Source: Streptomyces spinosisporus (GTDB lineage Bacteria > Actinomycetota > Actinomycetes > Streptomycetales > Streptomycetaceae). From it: DNA of 64,000 nt. Each line of letters starts with the position of its first letter. Positions within the stretch are counted from its first letter, which is position 1. Shown here piece by piece: positions 8,008-16,864 of this stretch. The notes below the pieces were generated by a model. The model did no database searches. It was not told the DNA's origin and was given only the letters and a program-made list of their open reading frames with translations. Where the stretch lies: positions 62,001 through 126,000 of the forward strand of contig NZ_JALDAX010000017.1 of assembly GCF_022698145.1 (NCBI RefSeq), given 5' to 3'. Made by a program: the position numbers and the translations under genes.

Positions 8008-9077
8008 TGAAGCAGATCCTGTTCTCGGGAGTCATCGGCCTTTTCCTGACGCTGGTCGGCACTCCGCTGCTGATCAAGCTTCTGGCCCGCAAGGGCTACG
8101 GCCAGTACATCCGGGACGACGGTCCGCGCGAGCACGCCAGCAAGCGCGGTACGCCGACCATGGGCGGTATCGCCTTCATCCTGGCGACGGTTGCCGCCTA
8201 CTTCCTGTCCAAGCTCATCACCGGCTACGCGCCCACCTATTCGGGCATGCTGGTGCTCGGCCTGATGGTCGGCATGGGCCTGGTCGGCTTCCTCGACGAC
8301 TACATCAAGATCGTCAAGCGGCGTTCGCTGGGCCTGCGGGCCAAGGCGAAGATGGCCGGCCAGCTGATCGTCGGCATCTCCTTCGCCGTACTGGCCCTGC
8401 AGTTCCAGGACGTCCGCGGCAACACCCCAGCCTCCACGAAGCTTTCGTTCATCACCGACTTCGGCTGGAAGATCGGCCCGATCCTGTTCGTGGTCTGGGC
8501 GCTGTTCATGATCCTCGCGATGTCGAACGGCGTGAACCTCACCGACGGTCTGGACGGCCTCGCCACCGGCGCCTCCGTCCTCGTCTTCGGCGCCTACACC
8601 TTCATCGGCGTCTGGCAGTTCCAGGAGTCCTGCGCCAACGCGCAGACCCTGACCAACCCGGGCGCCTGCTACGAGGTGCGTGACCCCCTCGACCTCGCGG
8701 TCATCGCCTCCGCGCTGATGGGTGCCTGCCTCGGCTTCCTGTGGTGGAACACCTCGCCGGCCAAGATCTTCATGGGCGACACGGGCTCGCTCGCCCTCGG
8801 CGGTGTCCTCACCGGCCTCGCCATCTGCTCGCGCACCGAGCTGCTGGTGGCCATCATGGGCGGCCTGTTCGTCCTCATCACCATGTCGGTGGTCATCCAG
8901 GTCGGCTCGTTCCGCCTCACCGGCAGGCGGGTCTTCCGGATGGCGCCGCTCCAGCACCACTTCGAACTCAAGGGCTGGTCCGAGGTCCTGGTGGTGGTCC
9001 GCTTCTGGATCATCCAGGGCATCTGCGTGATCGTCGGACTGGGTCTCTTCTACGCGGGATGGGCAGCGGACAAGTGA
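8004..9077 (+). CDS. mraY: Phospho-N-acetylmuramoyl-pentapeptide transferase MraY
   Basis: A 357-residue integral membrane enzyme with about ten membrane segments that transfers phospho-MurNAc-pentapeptide to undecaprenyl phosphate, forming lipid I. Family motifs are visible: LDDYIKI, NLTDGLDGLA with its catalytic aspartates, MGDTGSLALGG and the PLQHHFE histidine motif. ATG ATG opens the frame and overlaps the murF stop. The product feeds MurG, encoded 2.8 kb downstream. Confidence 0.96.
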   Translation: MMKQILFSGVIGLFLTLVGTPLLIKLLARKGYGQYIRDDGPREHASKRGTPTMGGIAFILATVAAYFLSKLITGYAPTYSGMLVLGLMVGMGLVGFLDDYIKIVKRRSLGLRAKAKMAGQLIVGISFAVLALQFQDVRGNTPASTKLSFITDFGWKIGPILFVVWALFMILAMSNGVNLTDGLDGLATGASVLVFGAYTFIGVWQFQESCANAQTLTNPGACYEVRDPLDLAVIASALMGACLGFLWWNTSPAKIFMGDTGSLALGGVLTGLAICSRTELLVAIMGGLFVLITMSVVIQVGSFRLTGRRVFRMAPLQHHFELKGWSEVLVVVRFWIIQGICVIVGLGLFYAGWAADK

Positions 9078-10477
9078 CCGACTGGCAGGGCAGGCACGTC
9101 ACCGTCGCCGGACTCGGCGTCTCGGGGATCCCGGCGGCCAAGGTGCTGCACGCGCGCGGGGCGCACGTCACGGTCGTCAACGACGGCGACGACGCACGCG
9201 CGCGTGAACAGGCCGCCGAACTCCAGGCGCTGGGCATCACGGTGCGTCTCGGTGACGGCGCGACCCTGCCGGACGGCACCGAACTCGTCGTCACCACACC
9301 GGGCTGGAAGCCGGACAAGCCGCTGTTCGCGGCGGCCCGCGAAGCCGGCCTGGAGATCTGGGGCGACGTCGAACTCGCCTGGCGCCTGCGCGGCCCCGAC
9401 GCCGCCCCCTGGCTGGCCGTCACCGGCACCAACGGCAAGACCACGACCGTGCAGATGCTGGCCTCCATCCTGAAGGCCGCCGGTCTGCGCACCGCCGCCG
9501 TCGGCAACATCGGCGTCTCCCTGCTCGACGTGGTCCTCGGCGAGGAGCAGTACGACGTCCTGGCCGTGGAGTTGTCGAGCTATCAGCTCCACTGGGCGCC
9601 GTCCCTGCGCGCCCACTCCGCCGCCGTCCTGAACCTGGCCCCCGACCACCTCGACTGGCACGGCTCCATGGAGGCCTACGCCGCCGACAAGGGCCGTATC
9701 TACGAGGGCAATCGCGTCGCCTGCGTCTACAACGCGGCCGACAAGGCCACCGAGGACCTGGTGCGCGAGGCCGACGTCGAGGAAGGCTGCCGGGCGATCG
9801 GCTTCACGCTCGGCACCCCCGGTCCCTCCCAACTCGGCGTCGTGGACGGCATCCTGGTCGACCGCGCCTTCGTGGAGAACCGGCAGCGCAACGCCCAGGA
9901 GCTCGCCGAGGTCGCGGACGTGAACCCGCCGGCCCCGCACAACATCGCCAACGCTCTCGCGGCGGCGGCGCTCGCGCGCGCCTTCGGGGTGCCCGCCGCG
10001 GCCGTACGCGACGGCCTGCGCACCTTCACCCCGGACGCGCACCGCATCGCGCATGTCGCCGACGTGGACGGCGTCGCGTACGTCGACGACTCCAAGGCGA
10101 CCAACACCCACGCCGCGGAAGCCTCGTTGGCGGCGTACGAGTCCATCGTCTGGATGGCCGGCGGGCTCGCCAAGGGTGCGACCTTCGACGAGCTGGTCGC
10201 CAAGTCGGCGAAGCGGCTTCGCGGCGTCGTGCTCTTCGGCCGGGACCGGGCCCTGATCCGCGAAGCCCTCGCGCGACACGCGCCGGAAGTACCCGTCGTC
10301 GACCTCGACCGGACCGACACTGGGGCGATGCTCGCGGCTGTCCAGGAGGCCCGGCGGCTCGCGACCGCGGGCGACACGGTGCTGCTGGCCCCGGCCTGCG
10401 CCTCCATGGACATGTTCGCCAACTACAACAAGCGCGGTGACGCGTTCGCGGAGGCGGTTCGCGAACTCGGCTCCTGA
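9074..10477 (+). CDS. murD: UDP-MurNAc-L-Ala--D-Glu ligase MurD
   Basis: A 467-residue cytoplasmic ligase adding D-glutamate to UDP-MurNAc-L-Ala. An N-terminal Rossmann-like domain starts at VTVAGLGVSGIPAA; the ATP-binding motif GTNGKTTTVQ is near residue 120, followed by LAPDHLDWHG and the C-terminal YVDDSKATN motif. The start is GTG 9074, overlapping the mraY stop, with no separate ribosome-binding site needed if coupled. It makes the substrate for MurE. Confidence 0.95.
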   Translation: MTDWQGRHVTVAGLGVSGIPAAKVLHARGAHVTVVNDGDDARAREQAAELQALGITVRLGDGATLPDGTELVVTTPGWKPDKPLFAAAREAGLEIWGDVELAWRLRGPDAAPWLAVTGTNGKTTTVQMLASILKAAGLRTAAVGNIGVSLLDVVLGEEQYDVLAVELSSYQLHWAPSLRAHSAAVLNLAPDHLDWHGSMEAYAADKGRIYEGNRVACVYNAADKATEDLVREADVEEGCRAIGFTLGTPGPSQLGVVDGILVDRAFVENRQRNAQELAEVADVNPPAPHNIANALAAAALARAFGVPAAAVRDGLRTFTPDAHRIAHVADVDGVAYVDDSKATNTHAAEASLAAYESIVWMAGGLAKGATFDELVAKSAKRLRGVVLFGRDRALIREALARHAPEVPVVDLDRTDTGAMLAAVQEARRLATAGDTVLLAPACASMDMFANYNKRGDAFAEAVRELGS

Positions 10478-10497
10478 CCGACGCAGCGGAGGCGCTG

Positions 10498-11832
10498 ATG
10501 CCCAGTAGCCGTACCGGACGGCCGCCCGTTCAGCGGGCCGCCAGACGTCCCGCCACCGCCCGGCCGGCGCGCGAGAACCCCGTGATGCGGCTCTACGCCA
10601 ACGCCCGCAGGGCCTGGGACCGGCCGCTGACCGCGTACTACCTGATCTTCGGCGGCAGCCTGCTGATCACCGTCCTCGGACTGGTGATGGTCTACTCGGC
10701 CTCCCAGATCACCGCGCTGCAGATGTCCCTGCCGGGCTCGTACTTCTTCCGCAAGCAGCTGCTCGCCGCCGTCATCGGCGGTGTGCTGCTGCTGATCGCC
10801 TCGCTGATGCCGGTCAAGCTGCACCGGGCGCTCGCCTATCCGATCCTCGCGGGCGCGATCTTCCTGATGGTCCTGGTGCAGGTGCCGGGGATAGGGCTGT
10901 CGGTCAACGGCAACCAGAACTGGATCGCGCTCGGCGGCTCCTTCCAGATCCAGCCCAGCGAGTTCGGCAAGCTGGCGCTGGTGCTGTGGGGCGCGGACCT
11001 GATGGCCCGCAAGCAGGACAAGAAGCTGCTCAACCAGTGGAAGCACATGCTGGTGCCGCTCGTCCCGGTCGCCTTCATGCTGCTCGGGCTGATCATGCTC
11101 GGCGGCGACATGGGTACGGCGATCATCCTGACGGCGATCCTGTTCGGCCTGCTGTGGCTGGCCGGTGCGCCGACCCGGCTGTTCGCCGGCGTGCTGTCGG
11201 TCGCCGCCGTCATCGGTGTGATCCTCATCAAGACCAGCCCGAACCGCATGGCCCGCCTGTCCTGCATCGGCGCCACCTCACCGCAGTCGGGCCCCGCCGA
11301 CTGCTGGCAGGCCGTACACGGGATCTATGCGCTCGCATCGGGCGGAATCTTCGGATCCGGGCTCGGCGCGAGTGTGGAAAAATGGGGCCAACTCCCCGAA
11401 GCGCACACGGACTTCATCTTCGCCGTCACCGGTGAGGAACTGGGCCTGGCGGGGACACTGTCGGTGCTCGCCCTGTTCGCGGCTCTAGGCTATGCGGGTA
11501 TCCGCGTGGCCGGACGCACGGAGGACCCCTTCGTCAGGTATGCCGCGGGAGGCGTGACCACCTGGATCACCGCGCAGGCGGTGATCAACATCGGTGCGGT
11601 GCTCGGCCTGCTGCCGATCGCCGGCGTCCCCCTCCCGCTGTTCTCCTACGGAGGATCCGCCCTGCTGCCGACCATGTTCGCCATCGGGCTGCTGATCGCG
11701 TTCGCGCGTGACGAGCCCGCTGCGCGGGCGGCGCTTTCCGCGCGGCAACCTCGCTTTGGTAGAAAGCGGGCGGGAGGCACCGCGCGGAACCGGGGGCCTC
11801 GGAGATGGAACACGATGCGACGGCGCGCCTAG
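10498..11832 (+). CDS. ftsW: SEDS peptidoglycan glycosyltransferase FtsW
   Basis: A 444-residue SEDS-family membrane protein with about ten membrane segments that polymerises septal glycan with FtsI. The extracytoplasmic loop with GLGASVEKWGQLPEAHTDFIFAV and the late PLPLFSYGGSAL segment are typical. The N-terminal tail (PSSRTGRPPVQRAARRP) is basic. ATG 10498 follows GGAGG by five bases. The C-terminal 40 residues are Arg-rich and presumably cytoplasmic. It sits between murD and murG as in other actinobacteria. Confidence 0.94.
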   Translation: MPSSRTGRPPVQRAARRPATARPARENPVMRLYANARRAWDRPLTAYYLIFGGSLLITVLGLVMVYSASQITALQMSLPGSYFFRKQLLAAVIGGVLLLIASLMPVKLHRALAYPILAGAIFLMVLVQVPGIGLSVNGNQNWIALGGSFQIQPSEFGKLALVLWGADLMARKQDKKLLNQWKHMLVPLVPVAFMLLGLIMLGGDMGTAIILTAILFGLLWLAGAPTRLFAGVLSVAAVIGVILIKTSPNRMARLSCIGATSPQSGPADCWQAVHGIYALASGGIFGSGLGASVEKWGQLPEAHTDFIFAVTGEELGLAGTLSVLALFAALGYAGIRVAGRTEDPFVRYAAGGVTTWITAQAVINIGAVLGLLPIAGVPLPLFSYGGSALLPTMFAIGLLIAFARDEPAARAALSARQPRFGRKRAGGTARNRGPRRWNTMRRRA

Positions 11833-11865
11833 ACGGCGCGGTCGTCCGGAGAGCGGTGAATTTCG

Positions 11866-12963
11866 GTGCATGTCGTACTCGCCGGTGGGGGGACCGCCGG
11901 CCACATCGAGCCCGCGCTCGCCCTCGCGGACGCACTTCGCAGGCAGGACCCGACCGTGGGGATCACGGCCCTGGGCACCGAGCGCGGCCTCGAGACCACA
12001 CTCGTTCCGCAGCGCGGCTACGAGCTCGCGCTGATCCCGGCGGTGCCGCTGCCGCGCAAGCCGACGCCCGAACTGATCACCGTCCCGGGCCGGCTGCGCG
12101 GCACGATCAAGGCGACCGAGCAGATCCTGGAGCGCACCAAGGCGGACGCGGTCGTCGGCTTCGGCGGCTATGTGGCGCTGCCCGGCTATCTCGCCGCCAA
12201 GCGCCTCGGTGTGCCGATCGTCATCCACGAGGCCAACGCCCGCCCCGGCCTCGCCAACAAGATCGGTTCTCGGTACGCGGCCCGCGTCGCCGTCTCCACT
12301 CCGGACAGCAAGCTGCGCGACGCCCGCTACATCGGCATCCCGCTGCGCCGCACGATCGCCACGCTGGACCGGGCGGCCGTACGCCCCGAGGCCCGCGCGG
12401 CGTTCGGACTCGACCCCAACCTGCCCACGCTGCTGGTCTCCGGCGGCTCGCAGGGCGCCCGCCGGCTCAATGAGGTGACCCAGCAGGTCGCGCCCTGGCT
12501 CCAGCAGGCGGGCATCCAGATCCTGCACGCGGTCGGCCCGAAGAACGAACTGCCGCATGTGCAGCAGATGCCGGGAATGCCCCCGTACATCCCGGTAAGT
12601 TACCTGGACCGGATGGACCTCGCGTACGCCGCTGCCGACATGATGCTCTGCCGCGCGGGCGCGATGACCGTCGCCGAACTCTCCGCCGTCGGACTGCCGG
12701 CCGCCTACGTCCCGCTGCCCATCGGCAACGGCGAACAGCGGCTGAACGCCCAGCCGGTGGTGAAGGCCGGCGGTGGACTGCTGGTGGACGACGCGGAACT
12801 GACGCCCGACTGGGTGCGGGCGAACGTGCTGCCCGTGCTCGCCGACCCGCACCGGCTGTTCGAGATGTCCCGCGCGGCCGCGGAGTTCGGCCGCCGGGAC
12901 GCCGACGACCTGCTCGTCGGCATGGTGTACGAGGCGGTCTCGGCCGGCCGTGCACACCGTTAG
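11866..12963 (+). CDS. murG: UDP-GlcNAc:lipid I N-acetylglucosaminyltransferase MurG
   Basis: A 365-residue GT-B glycosyltransferase at the inner membrane face that converts lipid I to lipid II. The N-terminal GGGTAGHIEPALALA loop, FGGYVALPG and the GGSQGARRLNE phosphate-binding loop are diagnostic. The GTG start at 11866 lies 33 bases after ftsW, with GGTGA six bases upstream. murC, which often follows murG, is missing; ftsQ comes next after 35 bases. Confidence 0.96.
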   Translation: MHVVLAGGGTAGHIEPALALADALRRQDPTVGITALGTERGLETTLVPQRGYELALIPAVPLPRKPTPELITVPGRLRGTIKATEQILERTKADAVVGFGGYVALPGYLAAKRLGVPIVIHEANARPGLANKIGSRYAARVAVSTPDSKLRDARYIGIPLRRTIATLDRAAVRPEARAAFGLDPNLPTLLVSGGSQGARRLNEVTQQVAPWLQQAGIQILHAVGPKNELPHVQQMPGMPPYIPVSYLDRMDLAYAAADMMLCRAGAMTVAELSAVGLPAAYVPLPIGNGEQRLNAQPVVKAGGGLLVDDAELTPDWVRANVLPVLADPHRLFEMSRAAAEFGRRDADDLLVGMVYEAVSAGRAHR

Positions 12964-12998
12964 CGACCGTATTCCGATGTAGGCGAAGGGCAGGAAGC

Positions 12999-13799
12999 GT
13001 GGCCGGACCGACCACCGCCGAGCGCGGTGAACGCCAGCAGGAGTCGTCCGGCCCGTCTCCGGTACGGCGGTTGAGGTGGAGACCGCCCAACCCTCGTACG
13101 ATCATCATTCTTGTCATCGCGCTCGTTCTTCTCGGGGCGGGCGCGGTCTGGCTTTTGTACGGCTCCCCGTGGACGCGCGTGGAGCGGGTGTCCGTCTCCG
13201 GCACCCGGGTCCTGACGCCCGCCGAGGTGCGCGAGGCGGCCGACGTCCCCGTCGGGGGGCCGCTGATTTCCGTGGACACCAACGGGATTGAGTCGCGTCT
13301 GCGCCGTGAACTGCCCCGAATCGACACGGTTGACGTGGTTCGTTCCTGGCCCCATGGAATCGGCCTGAAAGTGGTTGAGCGTACTCCGGTTCTGATGGTG
13401 CAAAAAGGTGGAAAGTTCATCGAAGTGGACGATGAGGGTGTCCGTTTCGCCACGGTTTCCCAAGCCCCTAAAGGCGTTCCCGCACTGGAATTGGCGGTGC
13501 ACTCCTCGGAGTCGTCCGCCGCGAGTCTGCGGCGCTTCGGCGAGGACGGTCTGGTGCGCGAAGCGGTACGTGTCGCGGGCGCCATTCCGGCCTCCGTCGC
13601 CCACTCCACCGAAGCCGTCAAGGTGCGTTCCTACGACGACATCTCACTGGAGTTGAGCGACGGCCGGACCGTCGACTGGGGAAGTGGTGAGAAGGGCGCC
13701 GCGAAGGCCCGTACGCTCACCGCTCTCATGAAAGCGGCGCCGGATGCGCGGCACTTCGACGTCTCGGTTCCCACCGCCCCTGCGTCATCGGGGAGTTGA
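12999..13799 (+). CDS. ftsQ: Cell division protein FtsQ
   Basis: A 266-residue bitopic divisome protein. A short basic cytoplasmic region leads to one membrane segment (about residues 32-50, TIIILVIALVLLGAGAVWLL), then a POTRA domain beginning near VERVSVSGTRVLTPAEV and a beta domain. Its role is to recruit FtsL/DivIC and hold FtsWI in check until division. GTG 12999 has AGGAA two to three bases upstream. ftsQ and ftsZ are separated by 279 bases of regulatory DNA. Confidence 0.92.
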   Translation: MAGPTTAERGERQQESSGPSPVRRLRWRPPNPRTIIILVIALVLLGAGAVWLLYGSPWTRVERVSVSGTRVLTPAEVREAADVPVGGPLISVDTNGIESRLRRELPRIDTVDVVRSWPHGIGLKVVERTPVLMVQKGGKFIEVDDEGVRFATVSQAPKGVPALELAVHSSESSAASLRRFGEDGLVREAVRVAGAIPASVAHSTEAVKVRSYDDISLELSDGRTVDWGSGEKGAAKARTLTALMKAAPDARHFDVSVPTAPASSGS

Positions 13800-13827
13800 C
13801 GCACATCCGCGCAGGCCAGCACCCTGG

Positions 13828-13858
13828 TTGGGCAGCGCTACGGCTGATCACATAGGGT
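13828..13858 (+). promoter_or_regulatory. Candidate distal ftsZ promoter
   Basis: TTGGGC (13828-13833), 19 bases, then TAGGGT (13853-13858). Streptomyces coelicolor ftsZ is known to have three promoters in the ftsQ-ftsZ gap, one of them developmentally controlled. This would be the most upstream candidate here. The spacer is long. Confidence 0.35.
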
Positions 13859-13890
13859 GAAAAGAAAAACGGGAGGTTCGGCGTGTTCGT

Positions 13891-13920
13891 TGAACGTGCG
13901 CCACTTGTCGACTTAGTGTC
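13891..13920 (+). promoter_or_regulatory. Candidate ftsZ promoter
   Basis: TTGAAC (13891-13896), 18 bases, then TAGTGT (13915-13920), close to the principal-sigma consensus. It ends exactly where a 7-bp inverted repeat begins, so a protein bound there would affect initiation or early elongation. Confidence 0.45.
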
Positions 13921-13980
13921 CTGTTCGGAAGAGTCCAGCGAACAGACACACTGGTAACCCTAAACTTCAACGTTAGGGTT
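13921..13980. repeat. Two adjacent inverted repeats in the ftsZ leader
   Basis: CTGTTCG (13921-13927) pairs with CGAACAG (13939-13945); AACCCTAA (13956-13963) pairs with TTAGGGTT (13973-13980). The second contains TAAACT and TAGGGT, both possible -10 elements. The positions suggest operators or leader hairpins controlling ftsZ; no regulator is identified. Confidence 0.5.
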
Positions 13981-14078
13981 CGGGTCGGCGTACGGACCGT
14001 CCCATTCGGCATCAGTCGTACGACCGCGGCAAGACCCGCGAGAGGACGACACGTAACTCGAGGCGAGAGGCCTTCGAC

Positions 14079-15278
14079 GTGGCAGCACCGCAGAACTACC
14101 TCGCAGTCATCAAAGTCATCGGTGTCGGCGGCGGTGGTGTCAATGCCATCAACCGGATGATCGAGGTCGGTCTCAAGGGCGTCGAGTTCATCGCCATCAA
14201 CACCGACGCGCAGGCGCTGTTGATGAGCGACGCCGACGTCAAGCTCGACGTCGGCCGCGAACTGACGCGCGGACTCGGCGCCGGAGCCAACCCGGCCGTC
14301 GGCCGCAAGGCCGCCGAGGACCACCGCGAGGAGATCGAAGAGGTCCTCAAGGGGGCCGACATGGTCTTCGTGACGGCCGGTGAAGGCGGCGGCACCGGCA
14401 CCGGCGGCGCGCCCGTCGTGGCCAACATCGCCCGCTCCCTGGGCGCCCTCACCATCGGTGTGGTCACCCGCCCGTTCACCTTCGAGGGACGGCGCCGGGC
14501 CAACCAGGCCGAGGACGGCATCGCCGAACTCCGCGAAGAGGTCGACACCCTCATCGTCATCCCGAACGACCGGCTGCTGTCCATCTCGGACCGCCAGGTC
14601 TCGGTGCTCGACGCCTTCAAGTCCGCCGACCAGGTTCTGCTCTCCGGTGTCCAGGGCATCACCGACCTCATCACCACGCCCGGCCTGATCAACCTCGACT
14701 TCGCCGACGTCAAGTCCGTCATGTCCGAGGCGGGTTCGGCGCTCATGGGCATCGGCTCGGCCCGCGGCGACGACCGCGCGGTGGCCGCGGCCGAGATGGC
14801 GATCTCCTCCCCGCTCCTCGAGGCGTCCATCGACGGCGCCCGCGGTGTGCTGCTCTCCATCTCCGGCGGCTCCGACCTCGGCCTGTTCGAGATCAACGAG
14901 GCCGCACAACTGGTCAGCGAGGCCGCCCACCCCGAGGCCAACATCATCTTCGGCGCGGTGATCGACGACGCCCTCGGCGACGAGGTCCGGGTCACCGTGA
15001 TCGCGGCCGGCTTCGACGGCGGCCAGCCGCCCTCCAAGCGGGACACCGTCCTCGGCTCGTCCTCGACCTCGGCCCGCCGCGAGGAGACCACGCCCGTACG
15101 GCAGTCCGAGAGCAGCCGCCCGTCCTTCGGCTCACTCGGCAGCGTCACGCCGAAGGAGGACGCCGAGCCCGCGCCCGAGCCGGCGAACGACATCCAGGTC
15201 GCCCCGCCGGTCCCGCCGTCGCGGTCCTACGCGGACAACGGCGCGGAGGAGCTGGACGTGCCGGACTTCCTGAAGTGA
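14079..15278 (+). CDS. ftsZ: Tubulin-like cell division GTPase FtsZ
   Basis: A 399-residue GTPase that polymerises into Z rings (ladders during sporulation in Streptomyces). The glycine-rich GVGGGGVNA start, the tubulin signature GEGGGTGTGGAPVV (about residues 101-114) and the T7 loop NLDFADVKSVM are intact. An acidic/Pro-rich linker (about 315-385) leads to the C-terminal ELDVPDFLK peptide that contacts SepF. Start GTG 14079 has GAGAGG about nine bases upstream. Its own promoter region separates it from ftsQ; pgeF overlaps its stop. Confidence 0.97.
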   Translation: MAAPQNYLAVIKVIGVGGGGVNAINRMIEVGLKGVEFIAINTDAQALLMSDADVKLDVGRELTRGLGAGANPAVGRKAAEDHREEIEEVLKGADMVFVTAGEGGGTGTGGAPVVANIARSLGALTIGVVTRPFTFEGRRRANQAEDGIAELREEVDTLIVIPNDRLLSISDRQVSVLDAFKSADQVLLSGVQGITDLITTPGLINLDFADVKSVMSEAGSALMGIGSARGDDRAVAAAEMAISSPLLEASIDGARGVLLSISGGSDLGLFEINEAAQLVSEAAHPEANIIFGAVIDDALGDEVRVTVIAAGFDGGQPPSKRDTVLGSSSTSARREETTPVRQSESSRPSFGSLGSVTPKEDAEPAPEPANDIQVAPPVPPSRSYADNGAEELDVPDFLK

Positions 15279-16012
15279 TAGGACAGCGCTCCGCAACGAG
15301 CACAGTGGACGGCGCGCACTTCGCCTTCACCGACCGGTGGGGCGGGGTGAGCGCCGTTCCGTACGAGGAGCTCAACCTCGGCGGCGCGGTCGGCGACGAC
15401 CCCGAAGCCGTACGGACCAATCGCGAACTGGCGGCCAAGTCCCTCGGCCTCGACGCGGCCGGGGTGGTCTGGATGAACCAGGTGCACGGGGCGGAGGTGG
15501 CCGTGGTCGACGAACCGTGGGGCGATCGCCCCGTACCGGAGACCGACGCCGTCGTCACCACGCGACGCGGTCTCGCTCTGGCCGTCCTCACCGCCGACTG
15601 CACGCCCGTCCTGCTGGCCGACCCGGTCGCCGGCGTCGTCGCCGCGGCCCACGCGGGCCGGCCCGGCATGGTCGCCGGAGTCGTTCCCGCCGCCGTGCGC
15701 GCGATGACCGAACTCGGCGCCGAGCCGGGCCGGATCGTGGCCCGCACCGGACCCGCCGTGTGCGGCCGGTGCTATGAAGTGCCCGAGGCGATGCGCGCCG
15801 AGGTGGCGGCCGTCGAGCCTGCGGCGCACTCCGAGACGAGCTGGGGCACGCCCGCGGTCGACGTGACCGCCGGAGTGCACGCCCAGCTCGAACGGCTCGG
15901 GGTGCACGACCGGGAGCAGTCGCCGGTGTGCACGCTGGAGTCGGGCGATCACTTCTCGTACCGCCGCGATCGCACCACGGGGCGACTCGCGGGATATGTC
16001 TGGCTGGACTGA
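15275..16012 (+). CDS. pgeF: PgeF/YfiH-family (DUF152) peptidoglycan editing factor
   Basis: A 245-residue protein of the multicopper-polyphenol-oxidase-like YfiH family, members of which have been described as purine nucleoside phosphorylases and as an editing factor that keeps L-Ser out of UDP-MurNAc peptides. Family motifs: VWMNQVHGAEV, TADCTPVLLAD, AAHAGRPGMVAGV with the metal-binding His, and ARTGPAVCGRCYEV. GTG 15275 overlaps the ftsZ stop, so it is co-translated. The family is firm; the exact substrate is inferred. Confidence 0.88.
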   Translation: MIGQRSATSTVDGAHFAFTDRWGGVSAVPYEELNLGGAVGDDPEAVRTNRELAAKSLGLDAAGVVWMNQVHGAEVAVVDEPWGDRPVPETDAVVTTRRGLALAVLTADCTPVLLADPVAGVVAAAHAGRPGMVAGVVPAAVRAMTELGAEPGRIVARTGPAVCGRCYEVPEAMRAEVAAVEPAAHSETSWGTPAVDVTAGVHAQLERLGVHDREQSPVCTLESGDHFSYRRDRTTGRLAGYVWLD

Positions 16013-16017
16013 GGGAC

Positions 16018-16737
16018 ATGACGGGTCGAAAGGACGAACTCGCCGCGAACCTGGCGAAGGTGGAGCGTCGTATCGCCGACGCCTGCGAGGCGGCCGGGCG
16101 GGCGCGCGAGGAGGTGACCCTGATCGTGGTCACCAAGACGTACCCGGCGAGCGACGTGCGGATCCTGTCCGAACTGGGCGTGCGGCACGTGGCGGAGAAC
16201 CGGGACCAGGACGCGGCACCCAAGGCCGCGGAATGCTCGGATCTGCCGCTGACGTGGCACTTCGTGGGTCAGCTGCAGACCAACAAGGTTCGTTCCGTGG
16301 TCGGTTATGCCGACCTCGTGCAGTCCGTCGACCGCGCGCGGCTGGTCACGGCGCTCTCCAAGGAGGCCGTGCGGCAGGAGCGCGAGATCGGCTGTCTGCT
16401 TCAGGTCGCGCTGGACGCCGGCGAGGGCGGACGCGGGGAGCGCGGGGGCGTCGGGCCCGACGGAATCGAAGAGTTGGGCGAGATGGTCGCCCGGGCGCCG
16501 GGTCTGCGGTTGGACGGTCTGATGACCGTCGCGCCGCTCACCGGGCAGTATGCGGGACGTGAACTGGCGGCGTTCGAGCGGTTGATGGATTTGTCGACCG
16601 ACCTGCGCCGAGCTCATCCGGCTGCGAACATGGTCTCGGCAGGAATGAGTGCGGACCTCGAGCAGGCCGTGGCGGCCGGAGCGACACATGTACGCGTCGG
16701 TACCGCGGTACTCGGAGTCCGCCCCGGGCTCGGGTAA
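16018..16737 (+). CDS. YggS/PLPBP-family pyridoxal-phosphate homeostasis protein
   Basis: A 239-residue PLP-binding TIM-barrel protein of the YggS/YlmE family, thought to buffer free PLP. LIVVTKTYPASDVR carries the PLP lysine, with WHFVGQLQTNKVR and the C-terminal MSADLEQAVAAGATHVRVGTA phosphate-binding region following. ATG 16018 has GAGGGAC directly upstream. Its position between pgeF and sepF is the conserved ylm arrangement of Gram-positive division clusters. Confidence 0.92.
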   Translation: MTGRKDELAANLAKVERRIADACEAAGRAREEVTLIVVTKTYPASDVRILSELGVRHVAENRDQDAAPKAAECSDLPLTWHFVGQLQTNKVRSVVGYADLVQSVDRARLVTALSKEAVRQEREIGCLLQVALDAGEGGRGERGGVGPDGIEELGEMVARAPGLRLDGLMTVAPLTGQYAGRELAAFERLMDLSTDLRRAHPAANMVSAGMSADLEQAVAAGATHVRVGTAVLGVRPGLG

Positions 16738-16864
16738 CGTCGCCAGGAAGTCGGACCACAGCAGAAAATATGGTCAATGTCGCCGAAGGCGGGCGAACGA
16801 CCTCGTGGATCGCGGGCACTTGGCGGTAGTCGGTCGATCCACCACAGAGCGGAGGACTCAGAGC

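Noticed and set aside
13956..13980. TTAGGGTT as telomere-like sequence
   Set aside because: It is one arm of a short inverted repeat in the ftsZ promoter region, not a tandem array.
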